Below, piece by piece: positions 42,264-51,965 of a stretch of 64,000 nucleotides of DNA. The position numbers and the translations under genes are program-made. This stretch comes from Paenibacillus herberti. GTDB lineage: Bacteria > Bacillota > Bacilli > Paenibacillales > Paenibacillaceae. Location of the stretch: assembly GCF_002233675.1 (NCBI RefSeq), contig NZ_NMUQ01000001.1:2491005-2555004 (forward strand), in the 5' to 3' direction. Position 1 is the stretch's first letter. Each line of letters begins with the position of its first letter. A model generated the notes under the pieces. That model was not told the DNA's origin. It was given only the letters and a program-made list of their open reading frames with translations, and did not search any database.

Positions 42264-43847
42264 ATGAGCGATGATCTAAGCGCAAAAGTAAACCTGCATT
42301 CCTACAAACCTCACACGGAAGAGCACTGTAAGCCTTGTCCAAAACCACCAAAAAGAAATTGCCTTATTATCTTCACACCCGATCAAGCCGACCTATTCCA
42401 GGATCTGCTGGACGGTCTGATCGCTTCTATAAAAATTTCTTTTCTCCCCCCTGCCGGACCATTGCCCAGTGTGCTCCGGGTTTTCCAAAATCTATTCAAG
42501 GAGATGCGGCTGTCGCTGCGTGACCAAGCCGCTCTGTTTGCCGCTACGGAACTGAATATAACCGCTTATGAGCAATCCGACAGATGGTCAGACGCCCTTA
42601 TAGCCGCTACGGGACAAACATTGACGGAGTTTTACGCCCTCAGCCTGCTCGCTTGCGTATCCAGCGACGTCAAGGATGGATGGGTGATCCGCATCAGGAT
42701 GGCCGAAACCAATCTAGCTGGGGTCTCGGGCGCCGTTCCCCCGGCTATCTCAGGGACGGTTGTGACCTTTGATGGCGGCAATGTTGAAACCTCTCTCAGC
42801 TTAAGCACCACGACCGGTTTGCCCATTAACGGAGCAATTCCAGTTATCAACTTCACATCAGGAAGCATACCTGTCACGACGACTAGTGCAGGGCAAGTTG
42901 TATCCATCGTGCTGGCCAATAACGCCGGAGGGAATAACTTTGCCTTCTCCATGCCCCGACAAGGTACGCTTACCACCCTATCAGTAAGCTTTTTCCCAGC
43001 GAACACTACAATTTCAGGCGGATCTATTACAGTTCAGGTTCAGTTATGCCGCGCTCTTCCCGGCTCTCCTCTTTTTACGCCTCTTGTTGCCATTCCGGGA
43101 ACTGTTGCTTCTTTAGTTCCGGCCTTATCCGGCAATACAAAGTTCGTTGGATGCGCGCTCAGCCTGGACAATCTGAACATTGCCTTAAGTCCTGAAGACC
43201 GGCTTGCGCTCGTGTTTACGATCTCCTCCTCCAATCCAAAGGTCACTCCTTCCACCTTAACCGGTACGTTAGCTGGATTCATAACCATTCAGCCAGTTAA
43301 TGCGCCTCCCACTTCCGCAGGGCCGATTATTCCAATCGCCAGCGACCATTCGGTTAATTTGGAATTCGGATCTAATGGTTCTACACTCAGCGCAGGAATT
43401 ATCGGCTACGGATTTAGCGAAAACCAGGACTTTGTCAATTTTGGATCTCCAATTAATGTAACTTCACAGCTGGCCAATTTTACAACGCCTTTGACTGCAA
43501 ATGGAACCATTACGGAGTTTGCCGCTTATTTCAGCATTAATGTCATTCAAACCTCGGCTCTGGTACAGCCCATTACCGTTTTTGCAGAAATATATAAGTA
43601 TTCGCCTGCAACGAATCAAGTCAGCCCCTTGCCTGACACCTTTCTCCATGTGGGAGATTTCTTGGAAACAGTCATTACGCAAACTACTCCTCCCGTTCAT
43701 AACGTAAAAACCGGGCTCAACATTGCGGCCAGTGCCGGGGATCGATATGTGCTGGTGTTTACCGTATTAAGTGCCGGACCGGTGCCAAGCGGCCTTGTGA
43801 GCGGCTGGGCGAGCGGAGGCATATCCGTTGGGCCTAGTTCATCTTAA
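42264..43847 (+). CDS. BclB-domain array protein 4 (527 aa)
   Basis: The product starts MSDDLSAKVNLHSYKPHTEE at ATG 42264, eight bases after AAGGAGG; the open frame continues upstream only through the fragment of a deleted paralogue. It has the HCKPCPKPPKRNC head and is co-linear with protein 3 along its whole length, including LLHVGDFLE in the second beta domain. The second cysteine of beta domain 1 is in an altered setting (KFVGCALSL). No leader or terminator of its own is evident upstream, apart from the terminator after gene 3. Confidence 0.75.
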   Translation: MSDDLSAKVNLHSYKPHTEEHCKPCPKPPKRNCLIIFTPDQADLFQDLLDGLIASIKISFLPPAGPLPSVLRVFQNLFKEMRLSLRDQAALFAATELNITAYEQSDRWSDALIAATGQTLTEFYALSLLACVSSDVKDGWVIRIRMAETNLAGVSGAVPPAISGTVVTFDGGNVETSLSLSTTTGLPINGAIPVINFTSGSIPVTTTSAGQVVSIVLANNAGGNNFAFSMPRQGTLTTLSVSFFPANTTISGGSITVQVQLCRALPGSPLFTPLVAIPGTVASLVPALSGNTKFVGCALSLDNLNIALSPEDRLALVFTISSSNPKVTPSTLTGTLAGFITIQPVNAPPTSAGPIIPIASDHSVNLEFGSNGSTLSAGIIGYGFSENQDFVNFGSPINVTSQLANFTTPLTANGTITEFAAYFSINVIQTSALVQPITVFAEIYKYSPATNQVSPLPDTFLHVGDFLETVITQTTPPVHNVKTGLNIAASAGDRYVLVFTVLSAGPVPSGLVSGWASGGISVGPSSS

Positions 43848-43877
43848 AGGTTATTTTCTTCCTAGGAGGTATTAGCC

Positions 43878-45386
43878 TTGAATAGCGGCAAAAACGGCAT
43901 CATTCCCTTCACTCCTTTGCAGGAGCAAATATTTTCCGGCTTATTGAGTGATCTAATCGCTTCTATTCAACCCGGCTTTATCCCGCCTGCAGGGCCGCTG
44001 CCAAATGTGTTTAAAATTCTACAAAACCTGTTCAAAAGCATGCGCCTTGGGCTCCGTGATCAAGCCGACCTGTTCGCCGCCACCGAGCTTCCCATTACCG
44101 CTTACGAGCAGTCGGACGGCTGGACCCCTGCGCTGATAGCCGCGACTCAAACGGCATTGACGGAGTTGTACGCTTTCAGTCTGCTGGGATGCGTGTCTAG
44201 CCCTGTCAAGGATGGCTGGGTGAGCCAAATCAGGACTGCCGAAACCAATCTGGCTGGAATTTCCGGCGCTGTTCCACCCGTCATATCCGGTACGGTCATT
44301 TCCCTTGACGGCGGGAAAGTTGAAACGGCTCTAAGCTTCAGCCTCACAACTGCCTTGCCGACTGAAGGCGCGATTCCAGTTACCGACTTTACGTCCAAAA
44401 GCATTCCCGTTACGACAAATGATATCGGACAGAACGTTTCCATCGTGCTGGCCGATCAATTCGGCGGGAACAACTTTGCTTTTTCTATGCCAAGGTCGGG
44501 TACGCTTACCGCGATAACCGCCAGCTTTTCACCGAATGACCTTACCATCACAGGCACGTTTATCGTCGCTCTCGCACAGCTGTGCCGGGCTCTTCCCGAC
44601 GCTTCTCCTTACGGTCCGTTTACCGCCATTCCAGGAACCCTGGTTCAGCTAAGCCCGGGTTTAACCGGTGATATATCCGGAATTACTTTTCAAGGCAGCT
44701 TGAACAGCCTTAATATCCCTCTGAATCCGGAAGATCGGCTTGTCCTTGTTTTTACCCTGGTAGCAAGCATCGACTCCAACCCCAATGTGACGACGATTCA
44801 AGGCACATTGGGCGGGACGATTGCAATTGAACCGGTCAATGCGCCGCCCTCTTCAGTGGGGCCGATTATTCCGATTGCCAGCAATCAGCCGGTTAATCTA
44901 GATTTCAGCTCTGAAGGTTTTGGCACGAGCGCAGGAATTGTCGGCTTCGGATTTAGCGAAAACCAGGACTTTTTCTCGTTTGGGCTTCCAATCAATGTGA
45001 GCTCGCAACTGGCCAACTTTACATCGCCGCTGGCTGGAGATGGAATCATTACAGCCTTTGCCGCTTATTTCGGTATTGATGTAAGCCAGACCTCATCGCT
45101 AGAGCAGCCAATTACGGTTCTTGCCGAGATTTATAAGTATTCACCTTCAACCAATGAGGTCAGTCCTATGCCCGATACACTTTTGCATGTGGGAGATTTC
45201 TTGCAGACAACCATCACAGAGGCTACTCCTGGCGTTCATGGCTTAAAAACAGGTCTTAACATATCCGTTAATGAAGGGGATCGCTTAGTGCTTGTTTTCA
45301 CCGTCTTAAGTGCCGGAACGGTTAGCGGCGGCCTGGTGCAGGGCTGGGCGAGCGGCGGCATATCGATCGGACCTAGTTCCTCTTGA
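43878..45386 (+). CDS. BclB-domain array protein 5 (502 aa), mosaic
   Basis: This is the shortest member. It starts at TTG 43878, eight bases after AGGAGG, and lacks the cysteine-rich head, beginning NSGKNGIIPFTPLQEQIFSG. Its helical domain is of the type in proteins 1 and 7 (TELPITAYEQSDGW, YAFSLLGCVSSPVKDGW), whereas its second beta domain is of the type in proteins 3 and 4 (LLHVGDFLQTTITEATPGVH). It therefore looks like a recombinant between two subtypes. In beta domain 1 the second cysteine is replaced (ITFQGSL). Confidence 0.75.
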   Translation: MNSGKNGIIPFTPLQEQIFSGLLSDLIASIQPGFIPPAGPLPNVFKILQNLFKSMRLGLRDQADLFAATELPITAYEQSDGWTPALIAATQTALTELYAFSLLGCVSSPVKDGWVSQIRTAETNLAGISGAVPPVISGTVISLDGGKVETALSFSLTTALPTEGAIPVTDFTSKSIPVTTNDIGQNVSIVLADQFGGNNFAFSMPRSGTLTAITASFSPNDLTITGTFIVALAQLCRALPDASPYGPFTAIPGTLVQLSPGLTGDISGITFQGSLNSLNIPLNPEDRLVLVFTLVASIDSNPNVTTIQGTLGGTIAIEPVNAPPSSVGPIIPIASNQPVNLDFSSEGFGTSAGIVGFGFSENQDFFSFGLPINVSSQLANFTSPLAGDGIITAFAAYFGIDVSQTSSLEQPITVLAEIYKYSPSTNEVSPMPDTLLHVGDFLQTTITEATPGVHGLKTGLNISVNEGDRLVLVFTVLSAGTVSGGLVQGWASGGISIGPSSS

Positions 45387-45438
45387 TAGCGTATTGCTGC
45401 TGTAAGCTTTATTAATTTTCCGAGGGGTGGTGTCAATG

Positions 45439-46992
45439 ATGGATTCTCGCACTCCAAGTCATGATGATCAGAAACCAAAATTAACTGAATCCCAAAACAG
45501 CCGCCATTGCAAAAAAAAGAGAAAATCTTGTATCGTCCCTTTTACATCTCTGCAGGAGACGATTTTTGAAGGGCTGTTGGATAATCTCGTTGTGGCGATT
45601 CAATCCAGTTTTGTTCCTCCTTCGGGACCGCTGCCTTCGATTCTGAAAGTGCTTCAAAATCTGGTGAACAGTCTGCCCCTCTCTCTTCGCGACAATGCAG
45701 AACTGCTAGCGGCAACTGAGCTTAATATTAACGCTTACGAGCAGTCCGAAGAATGGTCAGTTGCTCTCATTTCAGCGACCCAGCTAACGCTGACGGAGCT
45801 GTACAGCCTAAGCCTACTCGCTTGCGTTGCCAGTACCGTCAAAGACGATTGGGTCAGCACAATCAGACTTGCCGAAACCAATCTAGCCGGTATAAGCAGC
45901 GCTGTTCCGCCTGCAATTAATGGGACAGTTCTTTCATTTACCAGCAACACCAGTCCCATGAATCTAGGCGTTGACGGCAGATCTGGGCAGCCCACCGGCG
46001 GAGTTATCATCGGATTTGGATTTGACTCCAGAGCTATTTCCGTCACTACGAACGATAGCTCGTCTAGTATTTCAATCGTGCTGGCTGACAACCTTGGCGG
46101 AAACAATTACGCTTTCTCCATGCCTCGAGGCGGGACGCTCAGTTCTATGACCGCCAGCTTTACTCTGACCAGTCCGGCCATCTTTATAAACTCGCCCATG
46201 ACTGTCCAAGCTCAACTGTGCCGCTCCTCCCCCGGCGCTTCGCCTTATACTCCCTTTACAACAATTCCTGGAGCGATCGTTCCGTTGATTCCGGCTTTGT
46301 CCGGAAGTTTGAGTAACCTGACCTGTGAAGGCAGCTTAACCGGGCTCGATATTCCGCTAAACCCAGGAGATCGTTTAGTAGTTGTATTTACGGCGTCCTC
46401 ATCTCCGAACTCTTTTGCAAATCCTCAGAACATATTTGGAACAGGGAGCGCCAGCCTTACAATCGGCGGGATGGAAGGGATGCCTCCAGCAAAGGACACT
46501 ATCATACCGTTTGCAAGCTTTTCACCTGTAAATCTGGTCTTTTCGGCAAGCGACTTCTTTGGGAATGGAGCAGGAGTGGTTGGGTACGGATTCAGCGCCA
46601 CCGCCCCTTTTATACCAGCTTCAGATTTGTCTCTGAATTCGTTATTCGATGAGTTCACGACTGTTTTGCCAGCAGATAGCACCACCATTTCGTCCATATC
46701 GGCTTATTTCGGAGTGCAAAGCGGTCAGACTTTGACCAGCCCGGTCAGTATTCAAGTTGTTTTGTATCGGTTTACAGACTCCACCAATACGGCCACGGCT
46801 ATTTTAAGAACTTCGATTCAGCTGCCCGTATTGCAGCCAGGTACTTATACGAATAATTCGTCAGGCGTTTTTGGAGTTGTAGAGGGCCTTACTGGCATTA
46901 CACTATTTCCAAATGAGCGTCTGGTGATGGTGTTCATCGCTACGGGCGGTTCTGTTACGGGGTGGGCGAGCGGCGGCGTATCTGTGATTTAA
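45439..46992 (+). CDS. BclB-domain array protein 6 (517 aa)
   Basis: The head is different: MDSRTPSHDDQKPK and then a basic stretch HCKKKRKSC, with only two cysteines. The helical domain has the LLAATELNINAYEQSEEWSV form. ATG 45439 is chosen by comparison with protein 8, where only the second of the two possible ATG codons exists; the GAGGGGTGGTG site is shared by both. In beta domain 2 it has the run ILRTSIQLPVLQPGTYTNNS, shared with proteins 8 and 9. It ends GWASGGVSVI, shorter than most. Confidence 0.75.
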   Translation: MDSRTPSHDDQKPKLTESQNSRHCKKKRKSCIVPFTSLQETIFEGLLDNLVVAIQSSFVPPSGPLPSILKVLQNLVNSLPLSLRDNAELLAATELNINAYEQSEEWSVALISATQLTLTELYSLSLLACVASTVKDDWVSTIRLAETNLAGISSAVPPAINGTVLSFTSNTSPMNLGVDGRSGQPTGGVIIGFGFDSRAISVTTNDSSSSISIVLADNLGGNNYAFSMPRGGTLSSMTASFTLTSPAIFINSPMTVQAQLCRSSPGASPYTPFTTIPGAIVPLIPALSGSLSNLTCEGSLTGLDIPLNPGDRLVVVFTASSSPNSFANPQNIFGTGSASLTIGGMEGMPPAKDTIIPFASFSPVNLVFSASDFFGNGAGVVGYGFSATAPFIPASDLSLNSLFDEFTTVLPADSTTISSISAYFGVQSGQTLTSPVSIQVVLYRFTDSTNTATAILRTSIQLPVLQPGTYTNNSSGVFGVVEGLTGITLFPNERLVMVFIATGGSVTGWASGGVSVI

Positions 46993-47012
46993 CTTGAGGG
47001 GAGGCTTCCGTA

Positions 47013-48536
47013 ATGGATTGCCACAAACAGAAAAAGTCTTGCATCATCCCCTTTTCGACCCTACAAGAGGAAATCTTCACTGATTTATTGGAGAATCTAA
47101 CCGCCTCTATTCAGCCCTTTAATATTCCTCCTGCAGGGCCACTACCAAATGTGTTTAAAGTGCTGCAAAACCTGTTCAAAAGCATGCGTCTCGGACTCCG
47201 GGATCAAGCCGACCTGTTTGCCGCTACCGAGTTGCCCATTACCGCCTATGAACAATCGGTAGGATGGTCTTCCGCTCTGGTCGCCGCGACTCAAACGGCG
47301 CTGACGGAACTATACGCTTTCAGTCTGCTAGCATGCGTGTCCAGCCCGGTCAAGGATGGCTGGGTGGGTCAAATCAGGCTTGCCGAAACCAACCTGGCCG
47401 GAATTTCAGGCGCTGTTCCTCCCGTCATAACAGGCACGATCCTCACCCTTGACGGAGGCAATGAAGTTACCGCCCTAAGTTATGATGTCACTACACTCCT
47501 ACCTTCTGAAGGGGCGATACCCGGTATTGGATTCACATCCGTCAGTATACCTGTTACAACGGATAGTACCGACCGTAATGTGTCCGTCGATTTGACCAGC
47601 CAGCAGCCTTCAGCACACTATTATGCTTTTTCGATGCCATTTGCAGGGACAATTACCGGAATGACGGCTAAGTTTATGCCAAATAACTACCGTATCGAAG
47701 ACGCTGCCTATATAGTTCGCGCTCAACTATGCCGAGCTACTGGTATCGTTTCGCCTTATGAACCACTTGCCGGCATTCCGGAAACACAATTTCTACTAAT
47801 ACCTCCCTTGACCGGCAGTACTGCCGGAGTTACTTGCCAGGGAACTCTGAACAATATTAGCTTTCCCCTCGCTGCGGAGGATCGGTTAGTCGTTGTATTT
47901 ACGATCTCATCGACCAAGGAGCCTACTCCTAATTCTAACCCGACTACCATTCAGGGGACTTTGAGCGCAACCCTTACAATCGTACCTGCAGATGGCTCTC
48001 CAGCTTCACTCGGCCCTATTATTCCGTTTGCCAGCCAAGGACTGATCACGCTTGAAACGAACGCTACCGGGCTTTCCGCCAACGGCGGAATTGTCGGCTT
48101 CGGGTTCAGCGATACCGAGCCTCTCCCGCCTGATGAAACGCCGTTTGTAGTGACCCCAGCGCTAAACAACTTTGCCGTCTCCGTTCCGAATGGCGGGACG
48201 GTTAAATCCATTGCCGCTTATTTTGGCGCTCTAAGCGGGCAAATTCTGTCCCAAAACCTAACCCTGATTGTCGGGTTGTACCGGTACAATTCTTCCGACA
48301 ACACAATAGCTTTAATTGACGCAGATGGCGAAGTATTTATTGATGTGCCTGCCCGTAGCTATACGGAAAGCTCACCTAGCAATCATGGCATTTCAACCGG
48401 CCTCTCCATCGCGATTGAACCGGGAACTCAATTAGTGCTGCTGTTTTCCACCATATTGAACACTACTCCGCAAGGTCTGACTTTAATCCAAGGCTGGGCG
48501 AGCGGTGGCGTAAGAATTGCACCAGGTCCTCCTTGA
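47013..48536 (+). CDS. BclB-domain array protein 7 (507 aa)
   Basis: It starts MDCHKQKKSCIIPFSTLQEE behind GGGAGG, with a minimal head of two cysteines. The helical domain belongs to the type of proteins 5 and 11 (LPITAYEQSVGWSSALVAAT). Beta domain 1 has a variant core, SAHYYAFSMPFAG, in place of GGNNYAFSMP, as in protein 11. The end is GWASGGVRIAPGPP. It lies 20 bp after gene 6 and about 45 bp before gene 8, so it belongs to the same tight run of genes. Confidence 0.75.
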   Translation: MDCHKQKKSCIIPFSTLQEEIFTDLLENLTASIQPFNIPPAGPLPNVFKVLQNLFKSMRLGLRDQADLFAATELPITAYEQSVGWSSALVAATQTALTELYAFSLLACVSSPVKDGWVGQIRLAETNLAGISGAVPPVITGTILTLDGGNEVTALSYDVTTLLPSEGAIPGIGFTSVSIPVTTDSTDRNVSVDLTSQQPSAHYYAFSMPFAGTITGMTAKFMPNNYRIEDAAYIVRAQLCRATGIVSPYEPLAGIPETQFLLIPPLTGSTAGVTCQGTLNNISFPLAAEDRLVVVFTISSTKEPTPNSNPTTIQGTLSATLTIVPADGSPASLGPIIPFASQGLITLETNATGLSANGGIVGFGFSDTEPLPPDETPFVVTPALNNFAVSVPNGGTVKSIAAYFGALSGQILSQNLTLIVGLYRYNSSDNTIALIDADGEVFIDVPARSYTESSPSNHGISTGLSIAIEPGTQLVLLFSTILNTTPQGLTLIQGWASGGVRIAPGPP

Positions 48537-48581
48537 AAAAATAAAAGCGGTTATGAAATTTTCCAAGGGGTGGTGTCAATA

Positions 48582-50132
48582 ATGGATTCCCGTATTCCGA
48601 ATCTTAATGACCCGCAACCAATTTTGCATGATGCTAATTATAACAAACCTTGCAAAAAAAGGGGGAAGCCCTGTATTGTCCCCTTTTCTTCCCTGCAAGA
48701 AACTATTTTTGAAGGGCTGCTGGACGATCTCGTGATCGCTATTCAGTCCAATTTTGATCCTCCATCGGGACCGCTCCCTTCCATCCTGAAAGTGCTTCAA
48801 AATCTGGTGGACAGTCTGTCCCTCTCTCTCCGCGACAAGGCGGACCTGCTGGCAGCAACTGAGCTTAATATTACCGCTTACGAGCAGTCCGAAGGATGGT
48901 CCGCTTCCCTGATTTCAACAACCCAGCAAACGCTGACCGAGCTGTACAACCTCAGCTTGCTTGCCTGTGTTTCGAGCGCAGTTAAAGATAACTGGACCAG
49001 CACAATCAGGCTCGCAGAAACTAATCTTGCCGGTATTACCGGTGCTGTACCGCCAGTAGACATCGGAACGGTTTTATCGTTTACGAGCGGCGTCGGCCCA
49101 ATGGATTTAAGCTTGAACGGTAGAAGCGGGCTGCCTACCGGCGGCGTCATTATCGGATCCGGATTTCAATCCAGAAATATTGCCATCATTTCGGATGATA
49201 GCACAGCGAATATTGCCATCATTCTGGCCGACAGTTTGGGCGGAAACAACTACGCTTTTTCTATGTCCCATGGAGGAACGCTCGCTGCCATTACCGCCAG
49301 CTTCACCTTAACAAGCTCGCCTATCTTAATAAGTTCGCCCATAACGATCCAAGCCCAGCTATGCCGCTCTGCTCCCAATGCGTCTCCTTACTCACCGTTT
49401 ACAACCATTCCCGGAGCCGTTGTCCCGCTTATTCCATCCTTATCCGGAAGCTCTTCCGGCCTAACCTGCCAAGGCAGTTTAGATGGGCTTAATATTCCGT
49501 TAAATCCCGGAGACCGGCTAATAGTCGTGTTTACAGCCTCCTCGTCTCCTAACTCATTAAGAAACCCTACAGACATATTCGGAGCAGGAGGTGCAAGCAT
49601 CACGATTGGCGGCATGGAAGGAACACCTCCGTCGAATGAAAAAATCATCCCGTTTGCAAGCTTTTCCCCTGTAATTCTAATCAATTCCAGTATTGGCATA
49701 ATTGAAAATGGGGTAGGGGTGGTCGGGTACGGTTACAGCGTCTCCCAGCCCAACATTCCCGGAAGCAATCTTTCCCTGAATTCTGTGTTTAATGAGTTTA
49801 CAACCGTTCTGCCAGCAGGAAGCATCATTACGTCTTTATCGGCTTATTTCGGAGTGAAGAGCGGTCAGACTTTAACTGCTCCCGTGAGTATCCAGGTTTT
49901 TATGTATCGCTTTACCGATTCAACCAATTCGGCAACCGCCATTTTAAGAACCTCCATTCAGCTCCCCGTGCTGCAGCCGGGCACTTATACGGATGATTCG
50001 CCCGGCGTATCCGGCGTAGTGGATGGCCTTAACATTTCAAACCCTCCCTCCAGTCGCCTAGTTCTGGTATTCATTGCTAAGGGAGGCCCTGTTACAGGGT
50101 GGGCGAGCGGCGGCTTAACAGTTGGAGCGTGA
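48582..50132 (+). CDS. BclB-domain array protein 8 (516 aa)
   Basis: It starts MDSRIPNLNDPQPI with a basic head CKKRGKPC, and is the closest relative of protein 6, sharing FTSGVGPMDLSLNGRSGLPT-like sequence and ILRTSIQLPVLQPGTYTDDS. ATG 48582 is preferred over GTG codons at 48570 and 48573, which overlap the AGGGGTGG binding site. One change in a usually fixed motif is FSMSHGG for FSMPRGG. It ends GWASGGLTVGA. Confidence 0.75.
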   Translation: MDSRIPNLNDPQPILHDANYNKPCKKRGKPCIVPFSSLQETIFEGLLDDLVIAIQSNFDPPSGPLPSILKVLQNLVDSLSLSLRDKADLLAATELNITAYEQSEGWSASLISTTQQTLTELYNLSLLACVSSAVKDNWTSTIRLAETNLAGITGAVPPVDIGTVLSFTSGVGPMDLSLNGRSGLPTGGVIIGSGFQSRNIAIISDDSTANIAIILADSLGGNNYAFSMSHGGTLAAITASFTLTSSPILISSPITIQAQLCRSAPNASPYSPFTTIPGAVVPLIPSLSGSSSGLTCQGSLDGLNIPLNPGDRLIVVFTASSSPNSLRNPTDIFGAGGASITIGGMEGTPPSNEKIIPFASFSPVILINSSIGIIENGVGVVGYGYSVSQPNIPGSNLSLNSVFNEFTTVLPAGSIITSLSAYFGVKSGQTLTAPVSIQVFMYRFTDSTNSATAILRTSIQLPVLQPGTYTDDSPGVSGVVDGLNISNPPSSRLVLVFIAKGGPVTGWASGGLTVGA

Positions 50133-50176
50133 TCAAACTACGGTGAGAGCCCCACTCTCTTGAAAGGGGAATTAAT

Positions 50177-51730
50177 ATGAGCCATGATCAAGGCACAAAA
50201 GTAACCCTGCATTCCTACAGACCCCATTCTGAGGAGCATTGCAAGCCTTGTCCAAAACCGCCGCAGAGGAACTGCATCATCCCTTTCACGCCGCTGCAAG
50301 CGGATATCTTCGAGGGGCTGCTGGACGATTTGATTGCTTCCATTCAATCTATCTTTATCCCTCCTGTCGGACCGCTACCCAATGTGCTCAAGGTGCTGCA
50401 AAATCTGTTCAAAGACATACGGCTCACGCTGCGCGACCAGGCCGACCTTTTCGCTGCAACCGAGCTGAATATTACCGCTTATGAACAGTCCGATGAATGG
50501 TCCGTTGCCCTGATTGCAGCTACCCAGCAAACGCTGACGGAGCTGTACAGCCTTAGCTTGCTCGCCTGCGTTTCAAGTACCGTCAAAGACGGCTGGGTGA
50601 CCACCATCAGACTTGCCGAAACCAACCTTGCCGGAATAAGCGTGGGTGTTCCGCCGGCAATTGAAGGTTCGGTACTTTCCTTTTCCAGCGGCTCCAGCAC
50701 CATGGATCTAAGCTTAGACAGCATATCGGGGCTGCCCAACGGAGGAGTCGTCGTTGGATATGGATTTGCATCCCGAACCATACCTGTGAGTGCCGATAGC
50801 GCCGCTGCAATTTCAATCGTCTTGGCCGACAGCTTCGGCGGAAACAACTATGCCTTTTCAATGCCCCGCGGCGGAACGCTCACCGCTATTACCGCCAGCT
50901 TTATCCTGACGGGTTCATACTTCATCGTTGGTCCGCCCATCACCATTCAAGCCCAGCTATGCCGAGCGCCCTCCAGCGTATCGCCATATTCGCCATTCAC
51001 AGCTATTCCCGGGGCTTCCGTTCCGTTGATTCCTTCGTTGTCCGGAAATATATCCATCCTGACCTGTCAGGGCAGCTTAGCAGGACTTGATATTCCGCTT
51101 AACCCAGGAGATCGGCTCGTAGTCGTTTTTACGGCTTTTACCTCTTCCAATGCTGAGGCTGACCCTACAGCCATTCTGGGAAGCGGCAGCGCAAGTATTA
51201 CGATCGGACAATCGGCCGACTTGCCTCCGTCCGAAGATTCCATTATCCCATTTGCAAGCGTGACGCCGGCAAATCTAATCTTTTCCTCCAGTAATCCCTT
51301 TGAGAATGGAGCAGGAGTGATCGGATACGGCTTTACGGAAACCGTACCTTATTTCTCGAATCCCATACTGTCGTTGGATACGCTGTTCGATCAATTTACG
51401 ACAGCAATTCCGAATGGCGGGACGGTTACATCTTTCTCGGCTTACTTCGGTGTTCAAAGCGGCCAAACCTTGAGCGGTCCCGTCAGTATCAACGTAAGTA
51501 TGTACCTTTTTAACGCTTCCACCAATATGGCTACCCCCCTTTTGGGAACATCTATTCAACTGCCTGTTTTGCAACCGGGCGTTTATACCGAGAATTCGCC
51601 CGGCGTATATGGCATCGCAGACGGTCTTGATATTCAACTCTCTCCGACGGATCGCCTCGTGTTGGTGTTTATCGCTAATGGCGGCTCTGTTCTGGGCTGG
51701 GCGAGCGGCGGCGTATCGGTTGGAGCGTGA
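50177..51730 (+). CDS. BclB-domain array protein 9 (517 aa), mosaic
   Basis: The head and the start of the helical domain (HSYRPHSEEHCKPCPKPPQR) are of the type in proteins 3, 4 and 12. From beta domain 1 on, it follows proteins 6 and 8 (MDLSLDSISGLPNGGVVVGY, later IQLPVLQPGVYTENSPGVYG). It therefore joins two subtypes, with the switch near residue 160. It is the last gene of the first run and is followed by a strong hairpin terminator. It ends GWASGGVSVGA. Confidence 0.75.
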   Translation: MSHDQGTKVTLHSYRPHSEEHCKPCPKPPQRNCIIPFTPLQADIFEGLLDDLIASIQSIFIPPVGPLPNVLKVLQNLFKDIRLTLRDQADLFAATELNITAYEQSDEWSVALIAATQQTLTELYSLSLLACVSSTVKDGWVTTIRLAETNLAGISVGVPPAIEGSVLSFSSGSSTMDLSLDSISGLPNGGVVVGYGFASRTIPVSADSAAAISIVLADSFGGNNYAFSMPRGGTLTAITASFILTGSYFIVGPPITIQAQLCRAPSSVSPYSPFTAIPGASVPLIPSLSGNISILTCQGSLAGLDIPLNPGDRLVVVFTAFTSSNAEADPTAILGSGSASITIGQSADLPPSEDSIIPFASVTPANLIFSSSNPFENGAGVIGYGFTETVPYFSNPILSLDTLFDQFTTAIPNGGTVTSFSAYFGVQSGQTLSGPVSINVSMYLFNASTNMATPLLGTSIQLPVLQPGVYTENSPGVYGIADGLDIQLSPTDRLVLVFIANGGSVLGWASGGVSVGA

Positions 51731-51759
51731 TCAAATTCCGGTGAGAACTGCCGCAGAGG

Positions 51760-51804
51760 AAGGGGCCTGCTGGTGTCATCTTCATGACGCCAGCAAGGCC
51801 CCTT
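51760..51804 (+). terminator. Terminator after array gene 9
   Basis: AAGGGGCCTGCTGG...CCAGCAAGGCCCCTT is a long, nearly perfect stem with an inner GTCAT/ATGAC pair and loop CTTC. Very similar hairpins follow gene 12 and the end of the array. Confidence 0.8.
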
Positions 51805-51900
51805 TATCATGTAAAAAAAGCGATTATTTGCTTTGCAGGCAATAGCATATGCTGCATACACGACGGTGCCGAATATGCTTTCGCGAATTTACTCTAACGC

Positions 51901-51945
51901 GTCTTTAAACAAGCCTGAAAAACATACAAATAATACAGTTGCTTC
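51901..51945 (+). promoter_or_regulatory. Conserved array leader, copy 2
   Basis: GTCTTTAAACAAGCCTG, then AACATACAAATAATACAG and TTGCTTCA lead into AGGAGG and array gene 10. This and the copy at 62022 are the most complete versions of the leader. Confidence 0.5.
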
Positions 51946-51965
51946 AACAGGAGGTATAGATAATT

